From NCBI GenBank assembly GCA_003151315.1, contig PLXF01000003.1:20718-27303 (forward strand): a stretch of 6,586 nucleotides of DNA, in the 5' to 3' direction. The stretch comes from Parachlamydiales bacterium. Its GTDB lineage: Bacteria; Chlamydiota; Chlamydiia; Chlamydiales; SM23-39. Shown here piece by piece: positions 1-6,357 of this stretch. Below the pieces are notes generated by a model. The model did not search any database. It saw nothing but the letters and a program-made list of their open reading frames with translations, and was not told the origin of the DNA. Both the position numbers and the translations under genes were made by a program. Every line of letters starts with the position of its first letter. The first letter of the stretch is position 1.

Positions 1-1
1 C

Positions 2-265
2 CCTCTTTCTGAGAAAGAGGTACAAGACATCATGAAAGAGCTTGAGGACAGGCAAAAAGGCGTTGTCCAAAAGCACAAAGTTGATGTGGGAGACCGGGTC
101 AAGATTACCGATGGGGTTTTTGTCAACTTCGTAGGTACAGTGACCGAGGTTCACCACGACAAAGGAAGGCTCAGTGTCATGGTTTCGATTTTCGGACGGG
201 ACACTCGAGTCGACGATCTAGAGTTTTGGCAGGTGGAACAAGTCTCCGCCGATACCTCTAGCTAG
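2..265 (+). CDS. nusG: Transcription elongation/termination factor NusG, C-terminal part
   Basis: NusG binds RNA polymerase through its N-terminal domain and contacts ribosomal protein S10 or Rho through its C-terminal KOW domain. Only the last 87 codons are present; the reading frame is open to the left edge, so the N-terminal NGN domain lies outside. The visible part has a short charged linker (KELEDRQK) and then a full KOW domain: GDRVKITDGVFVNFVGTVTEV, continuing to VSIFGRDTRVDDLEFWQVEQV. The glycine- and phenylalanine-containing loop and the SIFGR strand are standard NusG. The ATG at 32 is an internal methionine, because the upstream residues LSEKEVQDI are also NusG-like. The gene ends in two adjacent TAG codons (263-268). 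The wording of the KOW domain, notably SIFGR.TRVDDLEFWQVE, resembles chlamydial NusG from memory. Its position upstream of rplK is the usual bacterial order. Confidence 0.95.
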   Translation, partial: PLSEKEVQDIMKELEDRQKGVVQKHKVDVGDRVKITDGVFVNFVGTVTEVHHDKGRLSVMVSIFGRDTRVDDLEFWQVEQVSADTSS

Positions 266-284
266 TAGACTAAACTGTAGGGGA

Positions 285-301
285 GAGAGGAAACCCCTCT
301 C
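285..301 (+). other. Short hairpin in the nusG-rplK gap
   Basis: GAGAGG (285-290) can pair with CCTCTC (296-301) around an AAACC loop; an alternative AGGGG/CCCCT pairing exists in the same stretch. No T-run follows, so it is not an intrinsic terminator, and transcription probably continues from nusG into rplK. In E. coli the mRNA leader at this spot is where L1 represses its own operon, so an L1 target is conceivable. I cannot recognise an L1-binding consensus here, and the function is unknown. Confidence 0.35.
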
Positions 302-321
302 GTTATACTCAAAGGAGCTAA

Positions 322-750
322 ATGGCAAAAAAAGTAGTCAAAATAATTAAGCTGCAGATTCCTGCAGGAAAGGCCAATCCAGCGCCTCCGATCGGCCCAG
401 CCCTCGGATCCGCAGGTATTAACATCATGGCTTTTTGCAAGGAATTCAATGCAAAGACTCAAGATAAGGCTGGCGATATACTTCCAGTTATCATCACGGT
501 CTATCACGATAAAACGTTTACCTTTATTATGAAGCAGCCTCCTGCTTCCCGAATGATTCTCAAAGCGTTGGGACTTGAATCGGGTTCCAAAATCCCAAAC
601 CGGGACAAAGTGGGTAAACTCACTCTCTCCCAGATAAGAGAACTCGCTCTCAAAAAAGCGGAAGATATGAGAATTGTTTCGATAGAAGCTGCGATGCAGA
701 TGTTTATTGGAACAGCCCGCTCTATGGGTGTAGATGTGGTGGAGGGATAA
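322..750 (+). CDS. rplK: 50S ribosomal protein L11
   Basis: L11 binds helices 43/44 of 23S rRNA and forms the base of the GTPase-associated centre, where elongation factors and RelA-type signalling act. The 142-residue length is normal for L11. The N-terminal domain carries the proline-rich PAGKANPAPPIGPALG segment (about residues 14-29), the region that lines the thiostrepton site. The rRNA-binding C-terminal domain starts near residue 75 and includes KALGLESGSKIPNRDKVGKL and the late signature GTARSMGV (130-137). The ATG start has an AGGAG four bases upstream (313-317). The stop is one base before the rplA start, so the two are almost certainly cotranscribed and probably translationally coupled. 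The ESGSKIPNR.KVGKLT wording is chlamydia-like from memory, and base use is AT-rich like the rest of the left part of the window. Confidence 0.97.
   Translation: MAKKVVKIIKLQIPAGKANPAPPIGPALGSAGINIMAFCKEFNAKTQDKAGDILPVIITVYHDKTFTFIMKQPPASRMILKALGLESGSKIPNRDKVGKLTLSQIRELALKKAEDMRIVSIEAAMQMFIGTARSMGVDVVEG
741..746 (+). promoter_or_regulatory. Ribosome binding site that fixes the rplA start
   Basis: GGAGGG lies inside the last codons of rplK, five bases before the ATG at 752. It supports that ATG over the in-frame ATG at 734, which would overlap rplK by 17 bases and add six residues (MWWRDK) that do not look like L1. Confidence 0.75.
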
Positions 751-751
751 A

Positions 752-1450
752 ATGGTAAAACGATCTAAACGAATGCGCGAAACGGATAAACTTATCGACC
801 GAACGAAGGTCTACAAGTTGGAAGAGGCTGTTGCTCTATTGCAAAAGTGCCCTCCGACCAAATTTGACCAGTCTTTAAATTTGTCTTTGAAAATGGGCGT
901 TGATCCGAAAAAATCGGACCAGATGGTTCGAGGAACGGTATCACTACCACACGGTACGGGACAAAAAGTTACGTTAGTCGTAATCGCGAAAGGGGAAAAG
1001 GCGAAAGAAGCTCTAGAAGCTGGCGCCGATTTTGCTGGTGGCGATGATCTCCTGGAGAAAATCAAAGGGGGATGGACCAACTTTACTGCCCTGATCTCTA
1101 CGCCTGATATGATGCGCGAATTGGGAAAACTGGGGAAAATTTTAGGACCTCGCGGCTTAATGCCGACGCCTAAAGCGGGTACAGTTACCAACGATGTCGC
1201 GAAAGCCGTCAGAGAAGCAAAAGCTGGTAAAATTGAATTTAAAGTGGACAAGACAGGTGTTATCAATAACTCTGTTGGTAAACTTTCTTTCCAATTAGAA
1301 AGCGTTGTGGAAAACCTCAAGGCACTCCTTCAGGCGATTGTGCGCGCGAAACCGGCCAGTTCAAAAGGCGTATTTTTACGCTCTATGTACCTATCTAGTA
1401 CGATGGGACCCGGACTAAAGATCGACACACAGTCACTGGCTTTGGCTTAA
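752..1450 (+). CDS. rplA: 50S ribosomal protein L1
   Basis: L1 forms the mobile L1 stalk of the large subunit, helps release deacylated tRNA from the E site, and in many bacteria represses its own rplK-rplA mRNA. With the start at 752 the protein is 232 residues, a typical L1 length. Key blocks are KFDQSLNLSLKMGVDPKKSDQ (about 37-57), the GTVSLPHGTG strand (61-70), GADFAGGDDL..KIKGGW (91-108), the L1 signature LGPRGLMPTPKAGTV (131-145), and SSTMGPGLKID near the C-terminus (215-225). The start follows the rplK stop after one base and has its ribosome binding site inside rplK. A 12-base gap leads to rplJ. Several blocks, such as FDQ..DPKKSDQ..RG.VSLPHGTG, resemble chlamydial L1 from memory. Confidence 0.97.
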   Translation: MVKRSKRMRETDKLIDRTKVYKLEEAVALLQKCPPTKFDQSLNLSLKMGVDPKKSDQMVRGTVSLPHGTGQKVTLVVIAKGEKAKEALEAGADFAGGDDLLEKIKGGWTNFTALISTPDMMRELGKLGKILGPRGLMPTPKAGTVTNDVAKAVREAKAGKIEFKVDKTGVINNSVGKLSFQLESVVENLKALLQAIVRAKPASSKGVFLRSMYLSSTMGPGLKIDTQSLALA

Positions 1451-1462
1451 AGGAGATTCAAA

Positions 1463-1996
1463 ATGAGAAAAGAAAAACAACTCCTTTTAAATGAAATCAA
1501 AGACAAGATCGACGCGTCTAAGGCGATGTTTGTTGCCCGTTATAGTGCTCTCGAGCCAAATACCTCGTGGGCATTTCGGGAACAACTGTCTAAACTTGGC
1601 GGTCAGTTCGAAGTCGTGCGTAAACGCGTTTTTTTGAAAGCCGCGGAGCAATCGGGCATTAAAATCGATGAGTCGCTCTTAAATGGCCACGTAGGCATTG
1701 TGTTTGTCTCTCAAGACGACTACATGCCCACAGCCAAGATGGTCTTCAAATTTTCTGAAGAAAGATCGAAGATCCTGGAAGTTCTTTGCGGACAGATCGA
1801 AGGCAAAATTATGCCTGGTTCTGAGCTTGAAATGTTGTCCAAGCTTCCTGGTATCGACGAAATGAGGGCAGCGCTGATTGGCCTGTTCATCGCTCCTATG
1901 GCACAAATGCTTTCCGTCCTAGAAGCAGCGATGGCGGGACCCTTATCCAGCCCAGAGGAACAAAGTCAAAAGATTGAAAATGAGGTAATATCGTGA
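1463..1996 (+). CDS. rplJ: 50S ribosomal protein L10
   Basis: L10 anchors the L7/L12 dimers to the ribosome next to L11 and represses rplJ-rplL translation in many bacteria. The 177-residue protein has the typical opening MRKEKQLLLNEIKDKIDASK, a basic segment FEVVRKRVFLKAAEQSG (about 49-65) for rRNA contact, the GHVGIVF strand (75-81), LPGIDEMRAALIGLFIAP (128-145), and a C-terminal amphipathic helix MAQMLSVLEAAM (146-157), where L7/L12 dimers dock. AGGAG sits seven bases upstream of the ATG (1451-1455). Only 12 bases separate it from rplA, so there is no room for the long structured L10 leader and separate promoter found in E. coli. L10 sequences diverge quickly; this one is closest to chlamydial L10 from memory. 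Its last four bases overlap the rplL start. Confidence 0.95.
   Translation: MRKEKQLLLNEIKDKIDASKAMFVARYSALEPNTSWAFREQLSKLGGQFEVVRKRVFLKAAEQSGIKIDESLLNGHVGIVFVSQDDYMPTAKMVFKFSEERSKILEVLCGQIEGKIMPGSELEMLSKLPGIDEMRAALIGLFIAPMAQMLSVLEAAMAGPLSSPEEQSQKIENEVIS
1982..1996 (+). promoter_or_regulatory. rplL ribosome binding site and GTGA stop/start overlap
   Basis: GAGGT (1982-1986) sits six bases before the GTG start of rplL (1993). The rplJ stop TGA (1994-1996) overlaps that start as GTGA. This is a classic translational-coupling arrangement. L7/L12 is needed in four to eight copies per L10, so ribosomes must also initiate independently here. Confidence 0.8.
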
Positions 1997-2379
1997 GTCA
2001 AGTACTGTTAGATGAAATTGTTGAGAAATTGAGCCAACTTTCTGTGCTCGACATGGCAAAGTTAAAAGACGCTCTGGAGCAAAAATGGGGCGTTAAAGCA
2101 GCTGTTGCTTCAGCGGCGCCTGCTGCTGCACCTGTCGCTGCAGCCGTTTCCGATTCAACCGATTTCAAAGTTACCCTTGAAGCTCCAATACCCGATGATA
2201 AAAAGATCAGCATTATTAAAGCCGTTCGAGAGATCACAGGTCTTGGCCTAAAGGAAGCTAAAGATATCGTCGAAGGAGCTCCAAAAGAACTGAAAGCCTC
2301 TGCTCCTAAGGCAGAAGCTGATGAGATTGCGAAGAAACTTCAGGCCGCTGGTGCTAAAGTTACTCTGAAAGGACTGTAA
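1993..2379 (+). CDS. rplL: 50S ribosomal protein L7/L12
   Basis: L7/L12 is the multicopy stalk protein that recruits and stimulates the translational GTPases (IF2, EF-Tu, EF-G, RF3). The 128 residues show the standard plan: an N-terminal dimerisation and L10-binding domain (about 1-33, ending QKWGV), an alanine/proline-rich flexible hinge (about 36-53, with ASAAPAAAPVAAAVS), and a compact C-terminal domain (about 56-128). The C-terminal domain carries the factor-binding helices VREITGLGLKEAKDIVEGAP (78-97) and ends GAKVTLKGL. It starts with GTG in a four-base overlap with rplJ. The next gene is 161 bases away, the largest gap in the window, and that gap holds a promoter and a terminator-like hairpin, so rplL is likely the last gene of the ribosomal part of the transcript. 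Confidence 0.97.
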   Translation: MSQVLLDEIVEKLSQLSVLDMAKLKDALEQKWGVKAAVASAAPAAAPVAAAVSDSTDFKVTLEAPIPDDKKISIIKAVREITGLGLKEAKDIVEGAPKELKASAPKAEADEIAKKLQAAGAKVTLKGL

Positions 2380-2385
2380 AAGAGA

Positions 2386-2414
2386 TTGAAATTTTTAACG
2401 AGGTAGCGTACAAT
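2386..2414 (+). promoter_or_regulatory. Predicted sigma70-type promoter for rpoBC
   Basis: TTGAAA (2386-2391) and TACAAT (2409-2414) are separated by exactly 17 bases. Each hexamer differs from the housekeeping consensus (TTGACA, TATAAT) at one position. Initiation would be expected near 2420-2422, giving an rpoB leader of about 120 bases. It begins just after the rplL stop, the expected place for a promoter that lets RNA polymerase genes be transcribed apart from the ribosomal genes. This is a pattern match only. Confidence 0.6.
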
Positions 2415-2448
2415 AAACTACGCAAGGGTCCTCGATAGATGTTTTTTT
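2399..2448 (+). other. Two-part stem-loop followed by a T7 run
   Basis: CGAGG (2399-2403) pairs with CCTCG (2430-2434), and inside it GCGTA (2406-2410) pairs with TACGC (2419-2423), with an uneven internal loop. A run of seven T (2442-2448) follows after seven bases, which is too far for a standard intrinsic terminator. The upstream arms overlap the predicted promoter, so the structure could form only in read-through RNA from rplL. It may be a processing site or chance. Confidence 0.3.
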
Positions 2449-2472
2449 CCTTAAAAGTCTTAGAAGTTGAGT

Positions 2473-2511
2473 GCAGAAGCCGCATGTGCGGCTTCTGCTG
2501 TCTTTATTTTT
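2473..2511 (+). terminator. Intrinsic terminator / attenuator in the rpoB leader
   Basis: GCAGAAGCCGC (2473-2483) pairs perfectly with GCGGCTTCTGC (2488-2498) around an ATGT loop: 11 pairs, mostly GC, with no mismatch. The T-rich tail TGTCTTTATTTTT (2499-2511) follows directly. It lies between rplL and rpoB, downstream of the predicted promoter and 29 bases before the rpoB ATG. E. coli has a partial terminator in the same gap that lowers rpoBC output relative to rplJL. Because rpoB must be expressed, partial termination is more likely than a full stop. I see no convincing anti-terminator pairing upstream. Confidence 0.8.
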
Positions 2512-2540
2512 GCTGCGATTCAGATGAAGGAGCATAATCC

Positions 2541-5500
2541 ATGCTAAAGAAGCCGCCGAAGCGGGTGAGTTATCGCGAACGGGAAGAGATCATAGATCTT
2601 CCGAATCTGATTGAAATTCAGATAAAATCTTACAATCAATTTCTCCAAGTCCACCTATTGCCCCATGAGCGGGAAAATATTGGGCTTCAAGAGGTTTTCA
2701 ACGAAATTTTTCCCATTAAATCGTATGATGAGAAAACCGTTTTGGAGTACCTTTCTTACAATTTAGGCGTACCGAAGTATTCACCTGAAGAGTGTATTCG
2801 CCGCGGCATCACTTACAATGTAACCCTAAAAGTCAAATTCCGTCTTACAGACGAAACAGGGATTAAGGAAGAAGAGGTCTACATGGGGACAATCCCTGTG
2901 ATGACCGACAAAGGTACTTTTATCGTTAACGGCGCCGAGCGGGTTATTGTTTCCCAGCTCCACCGTTCTCCTGGTATCTCCTATGAGCAAGAGCGCCATC
3001 CTAAAGGGACCATGATCTACTCTTTCCGGATCATCCCTTACAGAGGCAGCTGGCTTGAGGCTTCTTTCGATACAAACGATTTAATTTATATTTACATCGA
3101 TCGAAAAAAACGCAGACGAAAAATATTGGCCTCCACATTCATCCGAACTCTCGGATATTCAACCGATTCCGATATTTTAGAAGAGTTTTTTGAGACCGTT
3201 AAAGTTAAAATTAAGTCAGAAAAAGACTTTGTCAAACTAGTCGGTAAAATCCTCGCAGAAGATGTGGTGGATGAGCAGACAGGTTTGGTTTTCGGTAAAG
3301 CTAGTGAAAAGCTCACCACTGCTATGTTAAAGCGGATGGTCGATGAGGGGATTCAGGCCGTTCGGATCGCAGAAGAGGCCGATGAGACTCATCCTGTCAT
3401 CAAGATGCTTTCAAAAGACACAACCGATTCGTATGAATCTGCCTTAAAAGATTTCTATCGTAAAATTCGACCCGGCGAACCTCCCACCCTTTCCAACGCC
3501 CGATCAGCTATTATGCGCCTCTTTTTCGATCCGAAGCGTTACAACCTCGGTCGCGTAGGACGTTATAAGCTCAATCGCAAACTCGGAATGGAGACAAAGG
3601 ACGAAGATTTAACCGTTGTAACTCTGCGCAAAGAAGATGTGATTGCCGCTTTAAAATATGTGATCCGCCTTAAAATGGGTGATGAGCATGCGCATGTGGA
3701 CGATATTGACCACTTGGGCAATCGTCGCGTCCGTTCGGTCGGCGAGCTATTGGAGAACCAATTCCGACTCGGGCTGGTCCGTATGGAGCGAAGTATCAAG
3801 GAGCGGATGAACCTGCTGGATATGGAAACGGTGCTGCCGCACGATTTGATCAATGCGAAGCCCGTTGTCGCCGCAGTGAAAGAGTTCTTCAGCAGCAGCC
3901 AATTGTCTCAGTTCATGGACCAAACGAATCCGCTCGCAGAAATTACACACAAGCGGCGGCTTTCCGCGCTCGGTCCAGGTGGGTTGACCAGGGAGCGGGC
4001 GGGGTTCGAAGTTCGCGACGTCCATCCTTCGCACTATAGCCGTATTTGTCCGATCGAAACGCCGGAAGGCCCGAACATCGGCTTGATCACGTCACTGGCA
4101 ACCTATGCGCGCATCAATAAGTTCGGGTTTATCGAAGCGCCCTATCGCAAAGTGGTGAAGGGGAGAGTTACCGACGAGATCGAGTTTCTTTCTGCGATCG
4201 AAGGGGACAAGTACATCATCGCGCAGGCAAATTCGAAAGTGGATGCCTCTGGTCGCCTGGTGTCCGAAACCATCTCGGCGCGAGCTGCCGGAGATTTTGT
4301 GACAGCCACCTCAGACAAGATTGAATACATGGACGTGTCGCCAAAACAGGTGGTGAGCGTGGCCACGGCCTTGGTGCCGTTCTTGGAGCACGACGACGCC
4401 AACCGTGCATTGATGGGATCGAACATGCAGCGTCAGGCGGTGCCGTTGCTCAAGTCGGAGGCTCCGTTAGTCGGCACGGGAATGGAAACCGTGGTCGCGC
4501 GTGACTCGGGCTATGTCGTGCAAGCCAGGCGCGCTGGTGTCGTGGAAAGCGTGGATGCCACGAGGATCGTGGTGCGTGCCGATTCGAAGGAAGGTCGGAA
4601 AAGGAATGATGCCGGCTTGGACGTGTACGATCTGATCAAGTTCCAGCGATCGAATCAGAGCACGACCATCACGCAGACCCCAGTGGTGCGGCTTGGGCAG
4701 CCAGTGAAAGTTGGACAGGTCTTGGCTGATGGCCCTGCCATTGATCACGGCGAACTGGCATTAGGTAAGAATATTCTCGTTGCCTTCATGCCCTGGGGTG
4801 GATACAACTTCGAAGACGCCATTCTGTTGAGTGAAAAATTGGTGCGGGAGGATGCATTTACCTCGATTCACATTGAGGAATTTGAGGTGGAGGCCCGCGA
4901 TACCAAGTTGGGGAAAGAGGACATTACTCGCGACATTCCGAACGTCGGAGAAGAAGCGCTTCGCGATCTCGACGAGAGCGGGATCATCCGTATCGGAGCC
5001 GAGGTGAAGCCTGGAAATATTCTGGTTGGGAAGGTGACGCCGAAAGGCGAGACCCAGCTCACGCCGGAAGAAAAATTGCTGCGGGCCATCTTCGGTGAAA
5101 AAGCCGGAGATGTGAAGGATACCTCGTTAACGGTGCCGCCGGGCGTCGAGGGCATCGTCGTCGATGTAAAGATCTTTTCGCGCAAGGGGCTCGATAAGGA
5201 CGAGCGGTCTAAGAGTATCGAAAGCGAAGATGCGATGAAGCTCCAGCGTGATCACCACGAGGAGCTCCGTATCATCGATGAAGAAAAAACGAAGAAGATC
5301 AGAAAGCTGCTGCTTGGGAAGGTGGTTGGTCGTGACTTGATGGATCCTGAGAGCGGGGATGTCATTCTGAAGAAGAAGGGCAAGCTGACTGCGGAGATTC
5401 TCAAGCGGTTGCCGGATGAGACCGTCCGATACATCATTCTGAGCGATCCTGACGAGCAAAAAGAGCTGGAGGATGTCGAGCGGCGGGCGAAGGAGCAGAT

Positions 5501-6308
5501 CGAAATCCTTCAGACGCTATACGACGAGAAGGTTGGGCGTCTGAAGCGGGGCGATGAGCTTCCTCCTGGCGTGATCAAGCTCGTCAAGGTCTATGTCTCG
5601 ATGAAGCGCAAGATTCAGGTCGGCGACAAGATGGCCGGGCGGCATGGAAACAAAGGCGTGGTCTCTCGGATCTTGCCCGAAGAAGACATGCCGTGCTTGC
5701 CGGATGGGACGCCCGTGGAAATTGTGCTCAATCCGCTCGGTGTGCCATCACGTATGAACGTCGGTCAGATTCTGGAAACTCACCTGGGTTGGGCGGCCAA
5801 GGCGCTGGGGATCAAGGTGGCGAGTCCGGTGTTCGACGGGGCGTCAGAAACAGAGATTAAGGAACTGCTCAAGAAGGCGAACTTGCCGACCAGCGGGCAA
5901 ACTATGCTGATGGACGGCCGGACCGGCGAGATGTTCGGCAGCCCCGTCACGGTCGGGTACATGTACGTCCTAAAGCTGCACCACTTGGTCGACGACAAGA
6001 TTCACGCCCGGTCGATCGGTCCCTATTCGCTCGTCACGCAGCAGCCGCTCGGTGGCAAGGCTCAATTCGGTGGCCAGCGGTTAGGAGAAATGGAAGTGTG
6101 GGCGTTGCAGGCCTATGGCGCTGCTTCCACACTGCAAGAGTTCTTGACGGTGAAATCAGATGACGTGCCGGGACGATCTCGGATGTACGAAGCGATCGTC
6201 AAGGGTGAGCCGTTCCTGGAGCCGGGATTGCCCGAGTCGTTTAATGTCTTGGTCAAAGAGCTCCAGAGTTTGGGGCTCGACGTCGAACTGATCAAGTCGC
6301 AAGACTAA
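2541..6308 (+). CDS. rpoB: RNA polymerase beta subunit, apparent two-lineage chimera
   Basis: RpoB and RpoC together form the RNA polymerase active site. AAGGAG lies eight bases before the ATG. The 1255-residue frame is intact and within the normal range. The N-terminal protrusion and lobe regions (to about residue 380) include EYLSYNLGVPKYSPEE and SQLHRSPGISYEQE. The rifampicin-pocket region is SSSQLSQFMDQTNPLAEITHKRR (from 451); Q457, D460, H470 and S475, matching E. coli Q513, D516, H526 and S531, are the usual sensitive-type residues. GSNMQRQAVP is at 626-635 and the active-site acidic pair at E758/D759 in GYNFEDA. K1030 and K1038 lie in GDKMAGRHGNKG, and H1155 in HARS. All hallmark residues are present, so the product looks functional. 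However, residues before about 380 look chlamydial and AT-rich, while those after look Nitrospira-like and GC-rich (see the junction entry). Confidence 0.95.
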   Translation: MLKKPPKRVSYREREEIIDLPNLIEIQIKSYNQFLQVHLLPHERENIGLQEVFNEIFPIKSYDEKTVLEYLSYNLGVPKYSPEECIRRGITYNVTLKVKFRLTDETGIKEEEVYMGTIPVMTDKGTFIVNGAERVIVSQLHRSPGISYEQERHPKGTMIYSFRIIPYRGSWLEASFDTNDLIYIYIDRKKRRRKILASTFIRTLGYSTDSDILEEFFETVKVKIKSEKDFVKLVGKILAEDVVDEQTGLVFGKASEKLTTAMLKRMVDEGIQAVRIAEEADETHPVIKMLSKDTTDSYESALKDFYRKIRPGEPPTLSNARSAIMRLFFDPKRYNLGRVGRYKLNRKLGMETKDEDLTVVTLRKEDVIAALKYVIRLKMGDEHAHVDDIDHLGNRRVRSVGELLENQFRLGLVRMERSIKERMNLLDMETVLPHDLINAKPVVAAVKEFFSSSQLSQFMDQTNPLAEITHKRRLSALGPGGLTRERAGFEVRDVHPSHYSRICPIETPEGPNIGLITSLATYARINKFGFIEAPYRKVVKGRVTDEIEFLSAIEGDKYIIAQANSKVDASGRLVSETISARAAGDFVTATSDKIEYMDVSPKQVVSVATALVPFLEHDDANRALMGSNMQRQAVPLLKSEAPLVGTGMETVVARDSGYVVQARRAGVVESVDATRIVVRADSKEGRKRNDAGLDVYDLIKFQRSNQSTTITQTPVVRLGQPVKVGQVLADGPAIDHGELALGKNILVAFMPWGGYNFEDAILLSEKLVREDAFTSIHIEEFEVEARDTKLGKEDITRDIPNVGEEALRDLDESGIIRIGAEVKPGNILVGKVTPKGETQLTPEEKLLRAIFGEKAGDVKDTSLTVPPGVEGIVVDVKIFSRKGLDKDERSKSIESEDAMKLQRDHHEELRIIDEEKTKKIRKLLLGKVVGRDLMDPESGDVILKKKGKLTAEILKRLPDETVRYIILSDPDEQKELEDVERRAKEQIEILQTLYDEKVGRLKRGDELPPGVIKLVKVYVSMKRKIQVGDKMAGRHGNKGVVSRILPEEDMPCLPDGTPVEIVLNPLGVPSRMNVGQILETHLGWAAKALGIKVASPVFDGASETEIKELLKKANLPTSGQTMLMDGRTGEMFGSPVTVGYMYVLKLHHLVDDKIHARSIGPYSLVTQQPLGGKAQFGGQRLGEMEVWALQAYGAASTLQEFLTVKSDDVPGRSRMYEAIVKGEPFLEPGLPESFNVLVKELQSLGLDVELIKSQD
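3665..3745 (+). other. Lineage junction inside rpoB (probable chimeric breakpoint)
   Basis: Composition and protein affinity both change here. By hand count, G+C in sample 60-base blocks is 20/60 (from 2701), 17/60 (3181) and 23/60 (3601) before the point; then 30/60 (3661) and 37/60 (3721); then 38/60 (4441) and 34/60 (5641). Single blocks vary: the one from 3001 is 31/60. Lysine codons change from mostly AAA to mostly AAG. The centre is the highly conserved DDIDHLGNRRVR segment (3699-3734, residues 387-398), where unrelated bacteria share near-identical sequence. The exact base of the switch cannot be set by eye. Confidence 0.8.
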
Positions 6309-6318
6309 CCCATTTGTG

Positions 6319-6339
6319 TGCCGGCCATAGCGGTCGGCA
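6319..6339 (+). other. Small hairpin in the rpoB-rpoC gap
   Basis: TGCCGGCC (6319-6326) pairs with GGTCGGCA (6332-6339), with one G-T pair, around a five-base ATAGC loop. No T-run follows, so it should not terminate transcription. It sits four bases upstream of the rpoC ribosome binding site, where it could affect RNA stability or ribosome loading. Function is not known. Confidence 0.4.
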
Positions 6340-6343
6340 TCAG

Positions 6344-6350
6344 AGGAGGT
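6344..6350 (+). promoter_or_regulatory. Strong ribosome binding site that fixes the rpoC TTG start
   Basis: AGGAGGT, a near-full match to the anti-Shine-Dalgarno sequence, lies seven bases before TTG at 6358. It supports that rare start codon over the first in-frame ATG (6415), which would cut off conserved N-terminal residues. Confidence 0.8.
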
Positions 6351-6357
6351 CATTACT

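Noticed and set aside
32..34. ATG as the start of a small KOW-domain protein
   Set aside because: The frame is open to the window edge and the residues upstream read as NusG, so this is an internal methionine of a truncated view of nusG.
304..309. TATACT as a -10 box for rplK
   Set aside because: No acceptable -35 hexamer is found 16-18 bases upstream, and a start just after it would leave almost no room for the ribosome binding site.
451..482. Rifampicin resistance substitution in RpoB (numbers are RpoB residues; bases about 3891-3986)
   Set aside because: The positions matching E. coli Q513, D516, H526 and S531 are all the usual residues. The alanine at the S522 equivalent (A466) also occurs naturally in chlamydial RpoB as I remember it.
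734..751. Earlier in-frame ATG for rplA
   Set aside because: It would overlap rplK by 17 bases and add MWWRDK, which is not L1-like; the GGAGGG at 741-746 points to the ATG at 752.
811..1320. 169-codon open frame on the minus strand inside rplA
   Set aside because: It is antisense to a highly conserved gene, has no ribosome binding site or recognisable domain, and its composition follows from the rplA codons. The same applies to the other minus-strand frames across the window.
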